A stretch of DNA of 8,772 bases, taken from assembly GCA_964480825.1 (NCBI GenBank), contig CAYZRJ010000028.1:1-8772 (forward strand). Reading direction: 5' to 3'. The DNA comes from CAYZRJ01 sp964480825. Its GTDB lineage: Bacteria > Patescibacteriota > WWE3 > UBA101185 > UBA10185. A program made the translations under genes and the position numbers. Shown piece by piece: positions 1-5,360 of the stretch (within the stretch, counting starts at the first letter, position 1; the number at the start of each line of letters is the position of its first letter). The notes below the pieces were generated by a model, which was not told the origin of the DNA, searched no databases, and saw only the letters and a list, made by a program, of their open reading frames with translations.

Positions 1-147
1 GGCCGTGAGATTTGTTTTTCGTATGTAGTCAAGAATTGAAGTTTTACCATGATCAACATGGCCCATTATGGTTACGATCGGCGGTCTATTGTTTGTGTTA
101 TTTCCTTTCAGCATATTTAGCGCTCCGGCGCGGGATGTAATCGTCAT
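1..147 (-). CDS. infB: Translation initiation factor IF-2, N-terminal fragment (cut by window edge)
   Basis: IF-2 is the GTPase that places initiator tRNA on the small ribosomal subunit. Only the N-terminus is in the window. Reading leftwards from the ATG at 114, the product runs through a PPIVTIMGHVDHGKTS segment, the IF-2 G1/P-loop (GHVDHGKT), at about residue 18 from that start. The long N-terminal region that precedes the G domain in E. coli IF-2 is therefore absent. Two in-frame starts are possible. The ATG at 147 overlaps the nusA stop as ATGA, suggesting translational coupling. The ATG at 114 has a GGAG (123-126) eight bases upstream and fits the conserved protein better. I list the longer form but favour 114. 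The gene follows nusA directly, the classic nusA-infB operon order. Identification is secure; the start is not. Confidence 0.93.
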   Translation of the reverse strand, partial: MTITSRAGALNMLKGNNTNNRPPIVTIMGHVDHGKTSILDYIRKTNLTA

Positions 148-1265
148 TCCACTGCTTCGGCTGGATCTTCCTCGGTAACTTCAGCGACAAGCGGTTCCTT
201 CGTTTTTTTCGGAGCTGTTTTTTTGATTGCCGCATCCCAAACACCCACTATTTTTTTCTTTATTTCTTCTTCTTTAGCTTCCGCAATTTCTTCTTCGGTG
301 TTAAATACTCCGGCAGAACCCTTAATATCAATCCTCCACTTTGTTAGTTTATTTGCAAGTCTTGCGTTTTGTCCCTCTTTACCGATGGCTAAACTTTGTT
401 GATCTTCAGGAACTGACACAATTGCTCTGTTATTTTCTTTGTCTAATTCAACATCGGTAACTTTTGCCGGAGCAAGTGAAGATGCTATAAATTTTTCGAT
501 GTTTGACGAGTAAGGAATAATGTCTATCTTTTCTCCAAAGAGTTCAGAGATTATTGATTGAACTCGCACACCTTTTTGACCAACACAGCTTCCTACAGGA
601 TCAACTTTCTCGTCACGGGAAGATACTGCCATTTTTGTTCTAGCACCTGCTTCACGGGCAATTGCCTCAATGGTAACCACTCCGGATGCTATTTCAGGAA
701 CTTCTTGCTCAAATAATCTTTTAACAAAATCCGGATCAGAGCGGCTTACAATTATTTCGGTTCCTTTTGGACCCTCGTGCACGTCCTTAACTAAAACTTT
801 AAGTCTTTGATTCATTCGATATAGTTCGTTTTGTACTTGTTCTGATTGAGGCATTACGCCGGAGGCATGATTTTTACCAAGGTCAACGGTAATCAAGTTG
901 CCATCAACTCTAAATACCTGAGCTAAAACTATTTGACCAATTTTGGCTTTAAATTCTTCGAAGATTACACCTTTTTCGATTTCACGAATTTTTTGTAATA
1001 TAACTTGTTTTGCTGTTTGGGCTGCTATACGGCCAAAACCGGCCGGTGTAACATCTTTTTTATCTATTAAAATACGAACTTCTCCGGAGTCGGGATCTAA
1101 ATCAACCTCGATTATTTCGAGTTCGACCTCTTCTCCTGCTTCTTTACGGTCTTTTTTGTACGCAGTTGCAAGAGCCGTTCTCACGGAGTCTAAAACACTA
1201 GACACGGAAATTCCGCGTTCTGTTGCGACTTGGTTTAATGCTGCACTAAATTCTGACATTGCCAT
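144..1265 (-). CDS. nusA: Transcription termination/antitermination protein NusA
   Basis: NusA binds RNA polymerase during elongation and modulates pausing and hairpin-dependent termination. The 373-aa product has the standard order: RNA-polymerase-binding N-terminal domain (about 1-105), S1 domain (about 108-175), KH1 (about 190-265, with the hallmark DPVGSCVGQKGVRV at 222-234) and KH2 (about 268-320, with AIGKEGQNA at 293-301). An acidic and lysine-rich tail follows. The C-terminal acidic repeats of E. coli NusA are missing, as in Gram-positive and many other bacteria. The start may be the ATG at 1265 or the ATG two codons later at 1259; neither has a Shine-Dalgarno. The stop TGA overlaps a possible infB start. 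No rimP lies upstream; instead there is a gene-free leader holding an intrinsic terminator, described separately. Confidence 0.97.
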   Translation of the reverse strand: MAMSEFSAALNQVATERGISVSSVLDSVRTALATAYKKDRKEAGEEVELEIIEVDLDPDSGEVRILIDKKDVTPAGFGRIAAQTAKQVILQKIREIEKGVIFEEFKAKIGQIVLAQVFRVDGNLITVDLGKNHASGVMPQSEQVQNELYRMNQRLKVLVKDVHEGPKGTEIIVSRSDPDFVKRLFEQEVPEIASGVVTIEAIAREAGARTKMAVSSRDEKVDPVGSCVGQKGVRVQSIISELFGEKIDIIPYSSNIEKFIASSLAPAKVTDVELDKENNRAIVSVPEDQQSLAIGKEGQNARLANKLTKWRIDIKGSAGVFNTEEEIAEAKEEEIKKKIVGVWDAAIKKTAPKKTKEPLVAEVTEEDPAEAVE

Positions 1266-1290
1266 GTTATTTTATCGTGACTTTCTAACT

Positions 1291-1312
1291 AAAAAGGCGG
1301 GTAAAACCCACC
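1291..1312 (-). terminator. Intrinsic terminator in the nusA leader (possible attenuator)
   Basis: On the minus strand the RNA forms GGUGGGU-UUU-ACCCGCC followed by five U. The stem has seven pairs, one of them G-U (positions 1298/1310). The same positions would be a C-A mismatch in plus-strand RNA, so the hairpin is built for minus-strand transcription. It ends 25 bases before the nusA ATG and well after the separate terminator of the upstream 183-aa gene, so it lies in the likely nusA leader. Whether it attenuates nusA or only blocks read-through is inference. Confidence 0.65.
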
Positions 1313-1340
1313 TCAAATCAATTACTGTAACCTACGCAGA

Positions 1341-1351
1341 ATATTACTATA
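1341..1351 (-). promoter_or_regulatory. Possible nusA promoter -10 region (weak)
   Basis: Between the two terminators upstream of nusA the minus strand reads TATAGTAATAT, which contains overlapping -10-like boxes (TATAGT and TAATAT). No convincing -35 lies 16-18 bases upstream (the best is TAGCAA). If used, it would give a leader of about 70 bases containing the 1291-1312 hairpin. An alternative is a GATAAAAT box (1269-1276) a few bases before the ATG, which would give a leaderless message that bypasses the hairpin. Confidence 0.3.
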
Positions 1352-1373
1352 TTTTGGTAGATATTGCTAGTGG

Positions 1374-1412
1374 GAAAAGAAACAGGCACCTTCTTGGGTA
1401 AGAGGATGCCTG
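1374..1412 (-). terminator. Terminator of the 183-aa repeat-protein gene
   Basis: The minus-strand RNA forms a 13-bp stem (positions 1400-1412 with 1383-1395) with one G-U pair and one mismatch and an ACCC loop. A UUUCUUUUC tract follows immediately. It starts 18 bases after the stop of the 183-aa gene and should separate it from nusA. Confidence 0.88.
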
Positions 1413-1430
1413 CGTTGCTGAAATTCCCAT

Positions 1431-1982
1431 TTATAGAGTCATCTCGAGTACTTCGATATTCTTGTAGACTGATGGAACTTCAAAACCCTTCGGTACTTTC
1501 CACTCCATACCAACGGTGTGGCGGTGAACTGTACCGGCATATTCCTCGAGCTGGACATCTTCGTCCGTAAGAAGCGGAAAGTCTTTGCGCGCTTCACGAA
1601 GGAAATCGATGAACATCTGCAGTGTATTGCCGGCCCTTTTGGTACGAATCAAACAGTGGTTAGATTCGGATGCAAAAGATTTGACCACTTCACGCTTTGT
1701 GTTGCGAAGGATGCGCGGTGTCATCGTATTTTCCCATTTGGAAAAGCAACTGTACGAAGTAGGCACGCAGCTTGGATCCTTGATCACGATTTCCAATCCC
1801 CAAATATGCTTAATGAACATACTGTCGTATTGAACTACTTCTACATCACGTGGCTGAATAAAAGGAAAGTCCTTTTTCAGCTCCCTATAAAGTATCTTGA
1901 TGTTGGCCATGGTGCTTGAGTATGTGTCAGCGTTAACCGAAGCACGGCTCAATTCCTTGCTAAATACCTTTGTAATGCGCAT
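1431..1982 (-). CDS. Uncharacterised 183-aa protein with an internal two-fold repeat
   Basis: I do not recognise this family. The product is soluble-looking: no signal peptide and no membrane segment. It consists of two homologous halves that align without gaps at an offset of 96 residues (about 5-84 with 101-180). Over 31-84 versus 127-180 some 16 of 54 positions are identical, including RE..KDFP, DV, Y, H, G.E, VP..Y and a final E. The start at 1982 is chosen because GGAGG (1992-1996) lies nine bases upstream and a perfect promoter precedes it. The frame stays open to 2078, but that extension would run through the promoter. The gene is monocistronic with its own terminator and is divergent from the 161-aa GlcG-like gene. 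The duplicated conserved histidine and acidic residues could be a ligand site, but that is a guess. Confidence 0.85.
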   Translation of the reverse strand: MRITKVFSKELSRASVNADTYSSTMANIKILYRELKKDFPFIQPRDVEVVQYDSMFIKHIWGLEIVIKDPSCVPTSYSCFSKWENTMTPRILRNTKREVVKSFASESNHCLIRTKRAGNTLQMFIDFLREARKDFPLLTDEDVQLEEYAGTVHRHTVGMEWKVPKGFEVPSVYKNIEVLEMTL

Positions 1983-1991
1983 GAAAGAGAT

Positions 1992-1996
1992 CCTCC
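1992..1996 (-). promoter_or_regulatory. Shine-Dalgarno GGAGG of the 183-aa gene
   Basis: GGAGG lies nine bases before the ATG at 1982 and decides that start over the upstream in-frame ATG at 2078, which has no such site and lies upstream of the promoter. Confidence 0.8.
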
Positions 1997-2027
1997 AAAT
2001 ATGATTGTTGGGTTGGTTTATTGCGTA

Positions 2028-2056
2028 ATTATAGTGTAAAAGACTAAAAATGTCAA
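2028..2056 (-). promoter_or_regulatory. Consensus sigma-70 promoter of the 183-aa gene
   Basis: TTGACA (2056-2051) and TATAAT (2033-2028) are both perfect consensus with a 17-bp spacer. The predicted transcript starts near 2021 and gives a leader of about 40 bases carrying GGAGG. Its -35 faces that of the divergent gene across 35 bp. Confidence 0.92.
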
Positions 2057-2079
2057 TTACTACAGGATAACGCGCCAAA

Positions 2080-2087
2080 TAGTACTA
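2080..2087. promoter_or_regulatory. Short palindrome TAGTACTA between divergent promoters (possible operator)
   Basis: An eight-base perfect palindrome lies in the 35-bp stretch between the two facing -35 boxes, five bases from the plus-strand -35. The position would suit a regulator acting on both genes. Eight bases is short enough to occur by chance, and no second copy was seen in the window. Confidence 0.2.
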
Positions 2088-2091
2088 GAGG

Positions 2092-2120
2092 TTGACTATA
2101 AATTGGTTAAGCTTTATAAT
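2092..2120 (+). promoter_or_regulatory. Near-consensus sigma-70 promoter of the 161-aa GlcG-like gene
   Basis: TTGACT (2092-2097) and TATAAT (2115-2120) are separated by 17 bp. Five of six -35 bases and all -10 bases match consensus. Predicted transcription begins near 2127, just ahead of the AAAGGAG ribosome site. Confidence 0.9.
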
Positions 2121-2135
2121 CCAAGCATCTTATAT

Positions 2136-2142
2136 AAAGGAG
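2136..2142 (+). promoter_or_regulatory. Shine-Dalgarno AAAGGAG of the 161-aa gene
   Basis: AAAGGAG sits six bases before the ATG at 2149 and fixes that start. An in-frame ATG at 2092-2094 does not exist; the longer open frame begins at a non-ATG codon inside the -35 box and cannot be translated from this promoter. Confidence 0.88.
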
Positions 2143-2148
2143 AGTAAA

Positions 2149-2634
2149 ATGAAGAGCTATCTTCTTACCGAAGAAGTCGTAAAACAAGCGGTGAGTCTTG
2201 CAAAAGTGGTATTTTTAGAGGCCGAGACCAGGCGTCTTGTAAGACTGCCTTCGATCCATGTCGTGATTATGGATCCTGTCAAAACTCCGGAGTGCGGCTT
2301 CGCACTAGGAACAGTTTTGTACGAAGAATCGATCGGCAACCCAAGCAAAGACTACGTTGCCTTTGCGCGTTCGAAAGCTGAAATCTCTTGGCGATACAAA
2401 ATGTATTCCCAGATGGTTCAGCAAATATATCCTCATTTGTATGAGGAGAAGATGACGATCTGGGGCGGCGGCGTCTATTTACATGGAATCGCAGCAGGAG
2501 CATCGGGCGCTCAATACCAAATGGACCAATGGTTCGCCGAAATGGTTATCGTTACCTGTCGCGCGCTGTGCATTGGAAAGATGCGAAAGCTCGTGGATAG
2601 TGGCGCAAACTATATTGGAGATGAAACGGAGTAA
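2149..2634 (+). CDS. GlcG/HbpS-like (DUF336) family protein, 161 aa
   Basis: The C-terminal half resembles the GlcG/HbpS (DUF336) fold. FARSKAEISWRY (72-83) sits where the family has its FAR...AxxKA helix. The stretch from WGGGVYLHG (105-113) through AGASGAQ and D126 (to about 133) matches the family's GGxP...GAxGVSGA..QDE pattern. Members bind haem or small ligands, or are accessory proteins of unknown role; haem ligands cannot be assigned here. No signal peptide or membrane segment is seen, and the length is near the family's usual 130-160 aa. It is the only plus-strand gene, monocistronic with its own promoter and terminator, and divergent from the 183-aa repeat gene. C-ending codons (ATC, GGC, GTC) are more common than in the AT-rich core genes, consistent with high expression or transfer. 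Family membership is by motif memory only. Confidence 0.72.
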   Translation: MKSYLLTEEVVKQAVSLAKVVFLEAETRRLVRLPSIHVVIMDPVKTPECGFALGTVLYEESIGNPSKDYVAFARSKAEISWRYKMYSQMVQQIYPHLYEEKMTIWGGGVYLHGIAAGASGAQYQMDQWFAEMVIVTCRALCIGKMRKLVDSGANYIGDETE

Positions 2635-2641
2635 TCAAAAT

Positions 2642-2684
2642 AAAAGACTGTAACCAACTAATAGTGGCGACAGTCTTTTTCTTT
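2642..2684. terminator. Bidirectional terminator between the GlcG-like gene and dnaJ
   Basis: A perfect 10-bp stem (2642-2651 with 2670-2679, AAAAGACTGT/ACAGTCTTTT) has an 18-base loop. On the plus strand it is followed by T-rich sequence (TTTTTCTTTTC). On the minus strand it is followed by TTTTATTTTG. It lies between the converging stops of the 161-aa gene and the J-protein gene and can serve both. Confidence 0.85.
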
Positions 2685-2686
2685 TC

Positions 2687-3613
2687 TCAAAGTAGAGCTT
2701 TATATTTCTCCAGCAACTCCCTTTGTTGCCTACTTAACTTTTTTGGAATTTTAATAAAAACCTCGACAACAACATCACCCTGCCCGCGGTGCCTAAGTTT
2801 AGGCATACCTTTTCCACGTATTAAAAATCTCGAACCATACTGGGTTCCCTCGGGAATTTTCAACTTCGCAGTGCCTAGTCCGTTTTTTGAGCTTAAATCT
2901 ACAACCGGAATATCAATGTTATCGCCTATTGTAGCTTGAACGAAATCTATTTCTCGTCTGATTAAAATATTTTCTTCAAAAAAATTAAATTCGACAGGAG
3001 CTTGGACGTGAAACGAAATTAACAAATCTCCTGTTTGAGCACCCTGCGGTCCGGGCATTCCATGTCCTTGAAATCTTAACTCTGTTCCCTCTCTTATTCC
3101 TGCCGGAACTTTTATACTTACTTTTCCGCTTTCGATTTTTATTTCCTTTTCAAAACCAAAAACTGCTTCGGCAAAACTTACGCTCATTTGGTAATAAAGG
3201 TTTTTACCTTTTTTAGGTGCGCGACTTTGACCTCCGAAGCCTCGGAATCCAAAAAACTGCTCAAAAACGTCCATCGGATCAAAATCTCCAAAACCCTCTT
3301 GTCCGCCACCTGTACCATACGAATAAGTAAATGGGCCCCAATTTCCTTGAGACTGAGCTCCTGCACTACCGCCACCTTGATTGAACGCAGCAGAGCCGTA
3401 TTGATCGTACATCGCCCGTTTTTGAGCATCACTTAATACCTGATACGCTTCGTTTATCTCTTTAAATCTGGCTTCAGCTGCAGCTTTATCGCCGTCTTTT
3501 ACCATATCCGGATGGTGTTCACGCGCTAAGTTTCGGTATGCCTGTTTTATGTCCTCCTGAGAGGCGTTTTTGTTTATTCCCAATGTTTGATAAAAATCCT
3601 TGTTTGAAACCAT
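2687..3613 (-). CDS. DnaJ-family co-chaperone without zinc fingers (CbpA type)
   Basis: J-domain proteins stimulate the ATPase of DnaK (Hsp70) and hand it clients. The 308-aa product has an N-terminal J domain (about 5-73) with the essential HPD at 34-36 and a typical helix IV (YDQYG at 69-73). A Gly/Phe-rich linker (about 74-130) follows, and then the two beta-barrel substrate domains (from about 135). No CxxCxGxG zinc-finger repeats are present, so it is a type B (CbpA-like) rather than a classic DnaJ; in small genomes such a protein may be the sole DnaJ. DnaK and GrpE are not nearby. The ATG at 3613 has no Shine-Dalgarno; an extended -10 box lies six bases before it, suggesting a leaderless message. 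It converges on the plus-strand GlcG-like gene. Confidence 0.93.
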   Translation of the reverse strand: MVSNKDFYQTLGINKNASQEDIKQAYRNLAREHHPDMVKDGDKAAAEARFKEINEAYQVLSDAQKRAMYDQYGSAAFNQGGGSAGAQSQGNWGPFTYSYGTGGGQEGFGDFDPMDVFEQFFGFRGFGGQSRAPKKGKNLYYQMSVSFAEAVFGFEKEIKIESGKVSIKVPAGIREGTELRFQGHGMPGPQGAQTGDLLISFHVQAPVEFNFFEENILIRREIDFVQATIGDNIDIPVVDLSSKNGLGTAKLKIPEGTQYGSRFLIRGKGMPKLRHRGQGDVVVEVFIKIPKKLSRQQRELLEKYKALL

Positions 3614-3619
3614 GAAGGT

Positions 3620-3628
3620 ATTTTAACA
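3620..3628 (-). promoter_or_regulatory. Extended -10 promoter of the J-protein gene (leaderless start)
   Basis: TGTTAAAAT (TGn plus TAAAAT) ends six bases before the dnaJ ATG, so the expected +1 falls on the A of the ATG. There is no Shine-Dalgarno and no -35 at 16-18 bp; the upstream sequence is the terminator of the preceding gene, so transcription must start here. Confidence 0.6.
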
Positions 3629-3637
3629 CCTATGCAT

Positions 3638-3671
3638 AAAAAATAGCTTCCAAAAGGTTATTTGGAAGCTA
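3638..3671 (-). terminator. Terminator of the 133-aa membrane protein gene
   Basis: On the minus strand an 11-bp perfect stem (3661-3671 with 3644-3654, TAGCTTCCAAA/TTTGGAAGCTA) with a six-base loop is followed by six T. It lies about 20 bases after the stop and isolates this gene from dnaJ. Confidence 0.92.
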
Positions 3672-3691
3672 CACTAGTTTACGAGTCAAAT

Positions 3692-4093
3692 TTATCTGGT
3701 TATCAAAACGACAAAAAAATAAATTACTGGCACCAGAAGTTGTATAAAGTAACCTACGCAATCTAATGCCGGTCCCTCTTTTGTAACCACTCGCGTTTCG
3801 TTGGTATAGTAGTTTATTTCAAAACTGGTAACTTCCCGACGAAACAGATTGACCGCGGCGACCGTTGTATCTGCCACCAAAAAAGTTCCTACTAACCACC
3901 ATATCTTAGGTGCGTCTGGGATAAAACGGACGAAAACAAAAACATCCATTGCTAGCATCAACAAGTTTAACCAGATGAACCTAATCGGGCCGTATTCTGC
4001 GGGACCGTAAGGCGAGCAGTCTTGGGCCGGGATAAGAAGATCACTAATTACATCGTTTTTTCCAAGGCTTAAGAGGTACTTTAGAAAGTACAT
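3692..4093 (-). CDS. Uncharacterised 133-aa membrane protein with three predicted helices
   Basis: I do not recognise this family. Three hydrophobic segments are visible (about 37-59, 63-84 and 110-131). The first two are joined by a short loop (PDAPK), and the second and third by a polar stretch with NYYTNETRVV. The N-terminal 36 residues hold GPAEYGP and a cysteine at 26; a second cysteine is at 112. There is no cleavable signal peptide. The ATG at 4093 is chosen because AAAGGAG (4100-4106) stands six bases before it. The open frame continues to 4165, but that stretch is the promoter and leader. The gene is monocistronic, flanked by the HU terminator on one side and its own terminator on the other. 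A role cannot be inferred from its neighbours. Confidence 0.82.
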   Translation of the reverse strand: MYFLKYLLSLGKNDVISDLLIPAQDCSPYGPAEYGPIRFIWLNLLMLAMDVFVFVRFIPDAPKIWWLVGTFLVADTTVAAVNLFRREVTSFEINYYTNETRVVTKEGPALDCVGYFIQLLVPVIYFFVVLITR

Positions 4094-4099
4094 TGTTTT

Positions 4100-4106
4100 C
4101 TCCTTT
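4100..4106 (-). promoter_or_regulatory. Shine-Dalgarno AAAGGAG of the 133-aa gene
   Basis: AAAGGAG six bases before the ATG at 4093, in an ATATAAAGGAGA context nearly identical to that of the 161-aa gene. It decides the shorter start over the in-frame ATG at 4165. Confidence 0.87.
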
Positions 4107-4133
4107 ATATTTATAGTCTGATCGGATAAAAGA

Positions 4134-4162
4134 ATTCTAACACTATATAGGCTAATTTTCAA
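4134..4162 (-). promoter_or_regulatory. Sigma-70 promoter of the 133-aa membrane protein gene
   Basis: TTGAAA (4162-4157) and TAGAAT (4139-4134) with a 17-bp spacer; five of six bases match consensus in each box. The -35 directly abuts the U-tract of the HU terminator, so one transcription unit ends where the next begins. Confidence 0.87.
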
Positions 4163-4191
4163 CAAAAGAAAGAGCGATCTTTCGATCGCTC
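4161..4191 (-). terminator. hup: Terminator of the HU gene
   Basis: GAGCGATC-GAAA-GATCGCTC on the minus strand is a perfect 8-bp stem closed by a stable GAAA tetraloop, followed by TTTCTTTTGTT. It lies 37 bases after the HU stop. Confidence 0.93.
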
Positions 4192-4228
4192 AATCTGATA
4201 TCAAGATACCGCGGCTTACACCGAAATA

Positions 4229-4501
4229 TTACTTGACTTCGTCCTTCAACGATTTACCGGCTTTGAAAGCTGGGGTCTTTGTTGCAGGGATGTGAAGAGG
4301 AGCTCCTGTTTGTGGATTACGTCCTGTTCTTGCTGCTCTGGATCGTACTTCGTATGTACCAAAACCTGTCCAAGTAACTTTTTCACCTTTTTTAAGAGCT
4401 GCTGTAATTACTCCGGATACTGCGTCAACTGCTTTAGCGGCGTCAACTTTAGTCATCCCGGCCATGTCGGCTACTCTTGCTATTAAATCTGCTTTACTCA
4501 T
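4229..4501 (-). CDS. hup: HU-family DNA-binding protein
   Basis: HU is the small dimeric histone-like protein that bends and compacts DNA in the nucleoid. At 90 aa the product has the exact family length and layout. An alpha-helical dimerisation half (1-45) is followed by TGFGTYEVRSRAARTGRNPQTG (about 45-66), the HU signature leading into the DNA-inserting beta arm, whose conserved Pro is in LHIPATKTPAFKAGK. It begins 38 bases after ymdB with a purine-rich GAGGGGGTG ribosome site. A moderate promoter (TTGAGA-N17-GATAAA, 4552-4580) lies inside the end of ymdB, and a strong terminator follows, so it can be expressed alone as well as with ymdB. It could equally be an HU paralogue or an IHF-like variant; only HU fits the sequence well. 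Confidence 0.97.
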   Translation of the reverse strand: MSKADLIARVADMAGMTKVDAAKAVDAVSGVITAALKKGEKVTWTGFGTYEVRSRAARTGRNPQTGAPLHIPATKTPAFKAGKSLKDEVK

Positions 4502-4539
4502 TTTTAGACACCCCCTCTCAATTAGCTGCCTGGAGGCAA

Positions 4540-5322
4540 TTAATTAATTAATTTATCTATTCTCAAAATGGTTTTCTCAACCGTATCTAATAATACACTT
4601 CGAAAAGCTTTCGTACCAGACTTTTCCCACTCAAATCGCTGATTAAGAGCAGTCAAAAATAGTTTAATTATAATTTCTTTTTTAACTCCTAAAACCGAGT
4701 CAAGATTTCCGGTCATACCTGCATCTGTAATATACAATGTTCCTTTGGGTAATTTTCTTCCGTCGGCTGTTGGGATGTGACTGTGTGTTCCAACGACCGC
4801 GTCAACACGTCCGTCCAAATAAAATGCCAACGCCATTTTTTCACTTGTTCCTTCGGCGTGAAAGTCCACTATTATTGCAGAAAACTTTTGATCACCGGTG
4901 ATTTCTAAAATTTCATCTGCTTTTTTAAACGGGTCATCGAGATATGACTGCGGTCCGCCAAACGATGTGCGCCCCATTAGATTAATTAATAAAACTTGAC
5001 CTTTTTTACCTAAGTCTATTACGGTGTAACCTTTGCCTGCCGTTCCTTCGGGATAGTTTGCGGGGCGTACCAACGGAATTGAATCTATAAAATCTTCGGT
5101 TTCTTTTTGCCAAAAAATATGATCACCGCCTGTAAAATAATTAATACCCAGTTGTTGCATCTCCTTTACGTTTTCTTCGTTAATGCCGCGACCGTGAGAT
5201 AAATTTTCGATATTTGAAATAACTAAATCGGGTTTATATTCTTTTATAACATCAGGAAGTGCAACGGCGACTGCCTTACGACCAGGGCTTGCAACTATTT
5301 CACCGACGAATAATATCTTCAT
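4540..5322 (-). CDS. ymdB: YmdB-type metallophosphoesterase (2',3'-cyclic nucleotide phosphodiesterase family)
   Basis: YmdB of Bacillus is a di-metal phosphoesterase acting on 2',3'-cAMP; it is usually encoded beside RNase Y (ymdA/rny), as here. The 260-aa product has the family's usual length and landmarks: an N-terminal GxI strand (G7-E8), NIEN (37-40), GGDH (65-68), LRPANYP-like VRPANYP (85-91), VDFHAEGTSEK (152-162), and VGTHSHIPTADGR (177-189). Two expected metal ligands differ. Residue 8, normally Asp, is Glu, and residue 67, normally Asn of a GNH motif, is Asp. H68, E39, H155, H180 and H182 are kept. There is no Shine-Dalgarno; a promoter box lies 10 bases upstream. The orphan 104-aa gene and its terminator separate it from rny. 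Confidence 0.93.
   Translation of the reverse strand: MKILFVGEIVASPGRKAVAVALPDVIKEYKPDLVISNIENLSHGRGINEENVKEMQQLGINYFTGGDHIFWQKETEDFIDSIPLVRPANYPEGTAGKGYTVIDLGKKGQVLLINLMGRTSFGGPQSYLDDPFKKADEILEITGDQKFSAIIVDFHAEGTSEKMALAFYLDGRVDAVVGTHSHIPTADGRKLPKGTLYITDAGMTGNLDSVLGVKKEIIIKLFLTALNQRFEWEKSGTKAFRSVLLDTVEKTILRIDKLIN
4552..4580 (-). promoter_or_regulatory. Possible HU promoter inside the 3' end of ymdB
   Basis: TTGAGA (4580-4575) and GATAAA (4557-4552) are spaced by 17 bp, with five and four consensus matches. It would start transcription about 45 bases before the HU ATG and let this abundant protein be made independently of ymdB. Confidence 0.45.
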
Positions 5323-5332
5323 ATCATTTTTG

Positions 5333-5360
5333 ATGATAACAGCGCCAGTTTAAAAATCAA
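5333..5360 (-). promoter_or_regulatory. Promoter of ymdB with a very short leader
   Basis: TTGATT (5360-5355), 16 bp, then TATCAT (5338-5333) preceded by TGT (extended -10). It lies just after the 104-aa gene's terminator and is the only plausible start for ymdB. The -10 ends ten bases before the ATG, so the leader would be only about four bases and there is no Shine-Dalgarno. Confidence 0.6.

Noticed and set aside
943..1401. 152-codon plus-strand open frame inside and beyond nusA
   Set aside because: It lies antisense to conserved nusA codons and continues through its leader and two terminators. The protein is low-complexity Ser/Thr with no family resemblance and no ribosome site.
1983..2078. 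Longer start of the 183-aa gene
   Set aside because: The extension would translate the promoter and leader; GGAGG and the internal repeat support the start at 1982.
3184..3436. Overlapping open frames on both strands inside the J-protein gene
   Set aside because: They are shadows of the Gly/Phe-rich coding region; neither has a ribosome site or a recognisable product.
4094..4165. Longer start of the 133-aa membrane protein
   Set aside because: The region holds the -10 box, leader and AAAGGAG. The extra residues are not conserved-looking, and the transcript begins inside it.
4502..4539. Small hairpin (TGCC-TCCA-GGCA) between ymdB and the HU gene as a terminator
   Set aside because: The stem is only four pairs and no T-run follows. 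It more likely has no termination role, and read-through from ymdB into the HU gene is expected.
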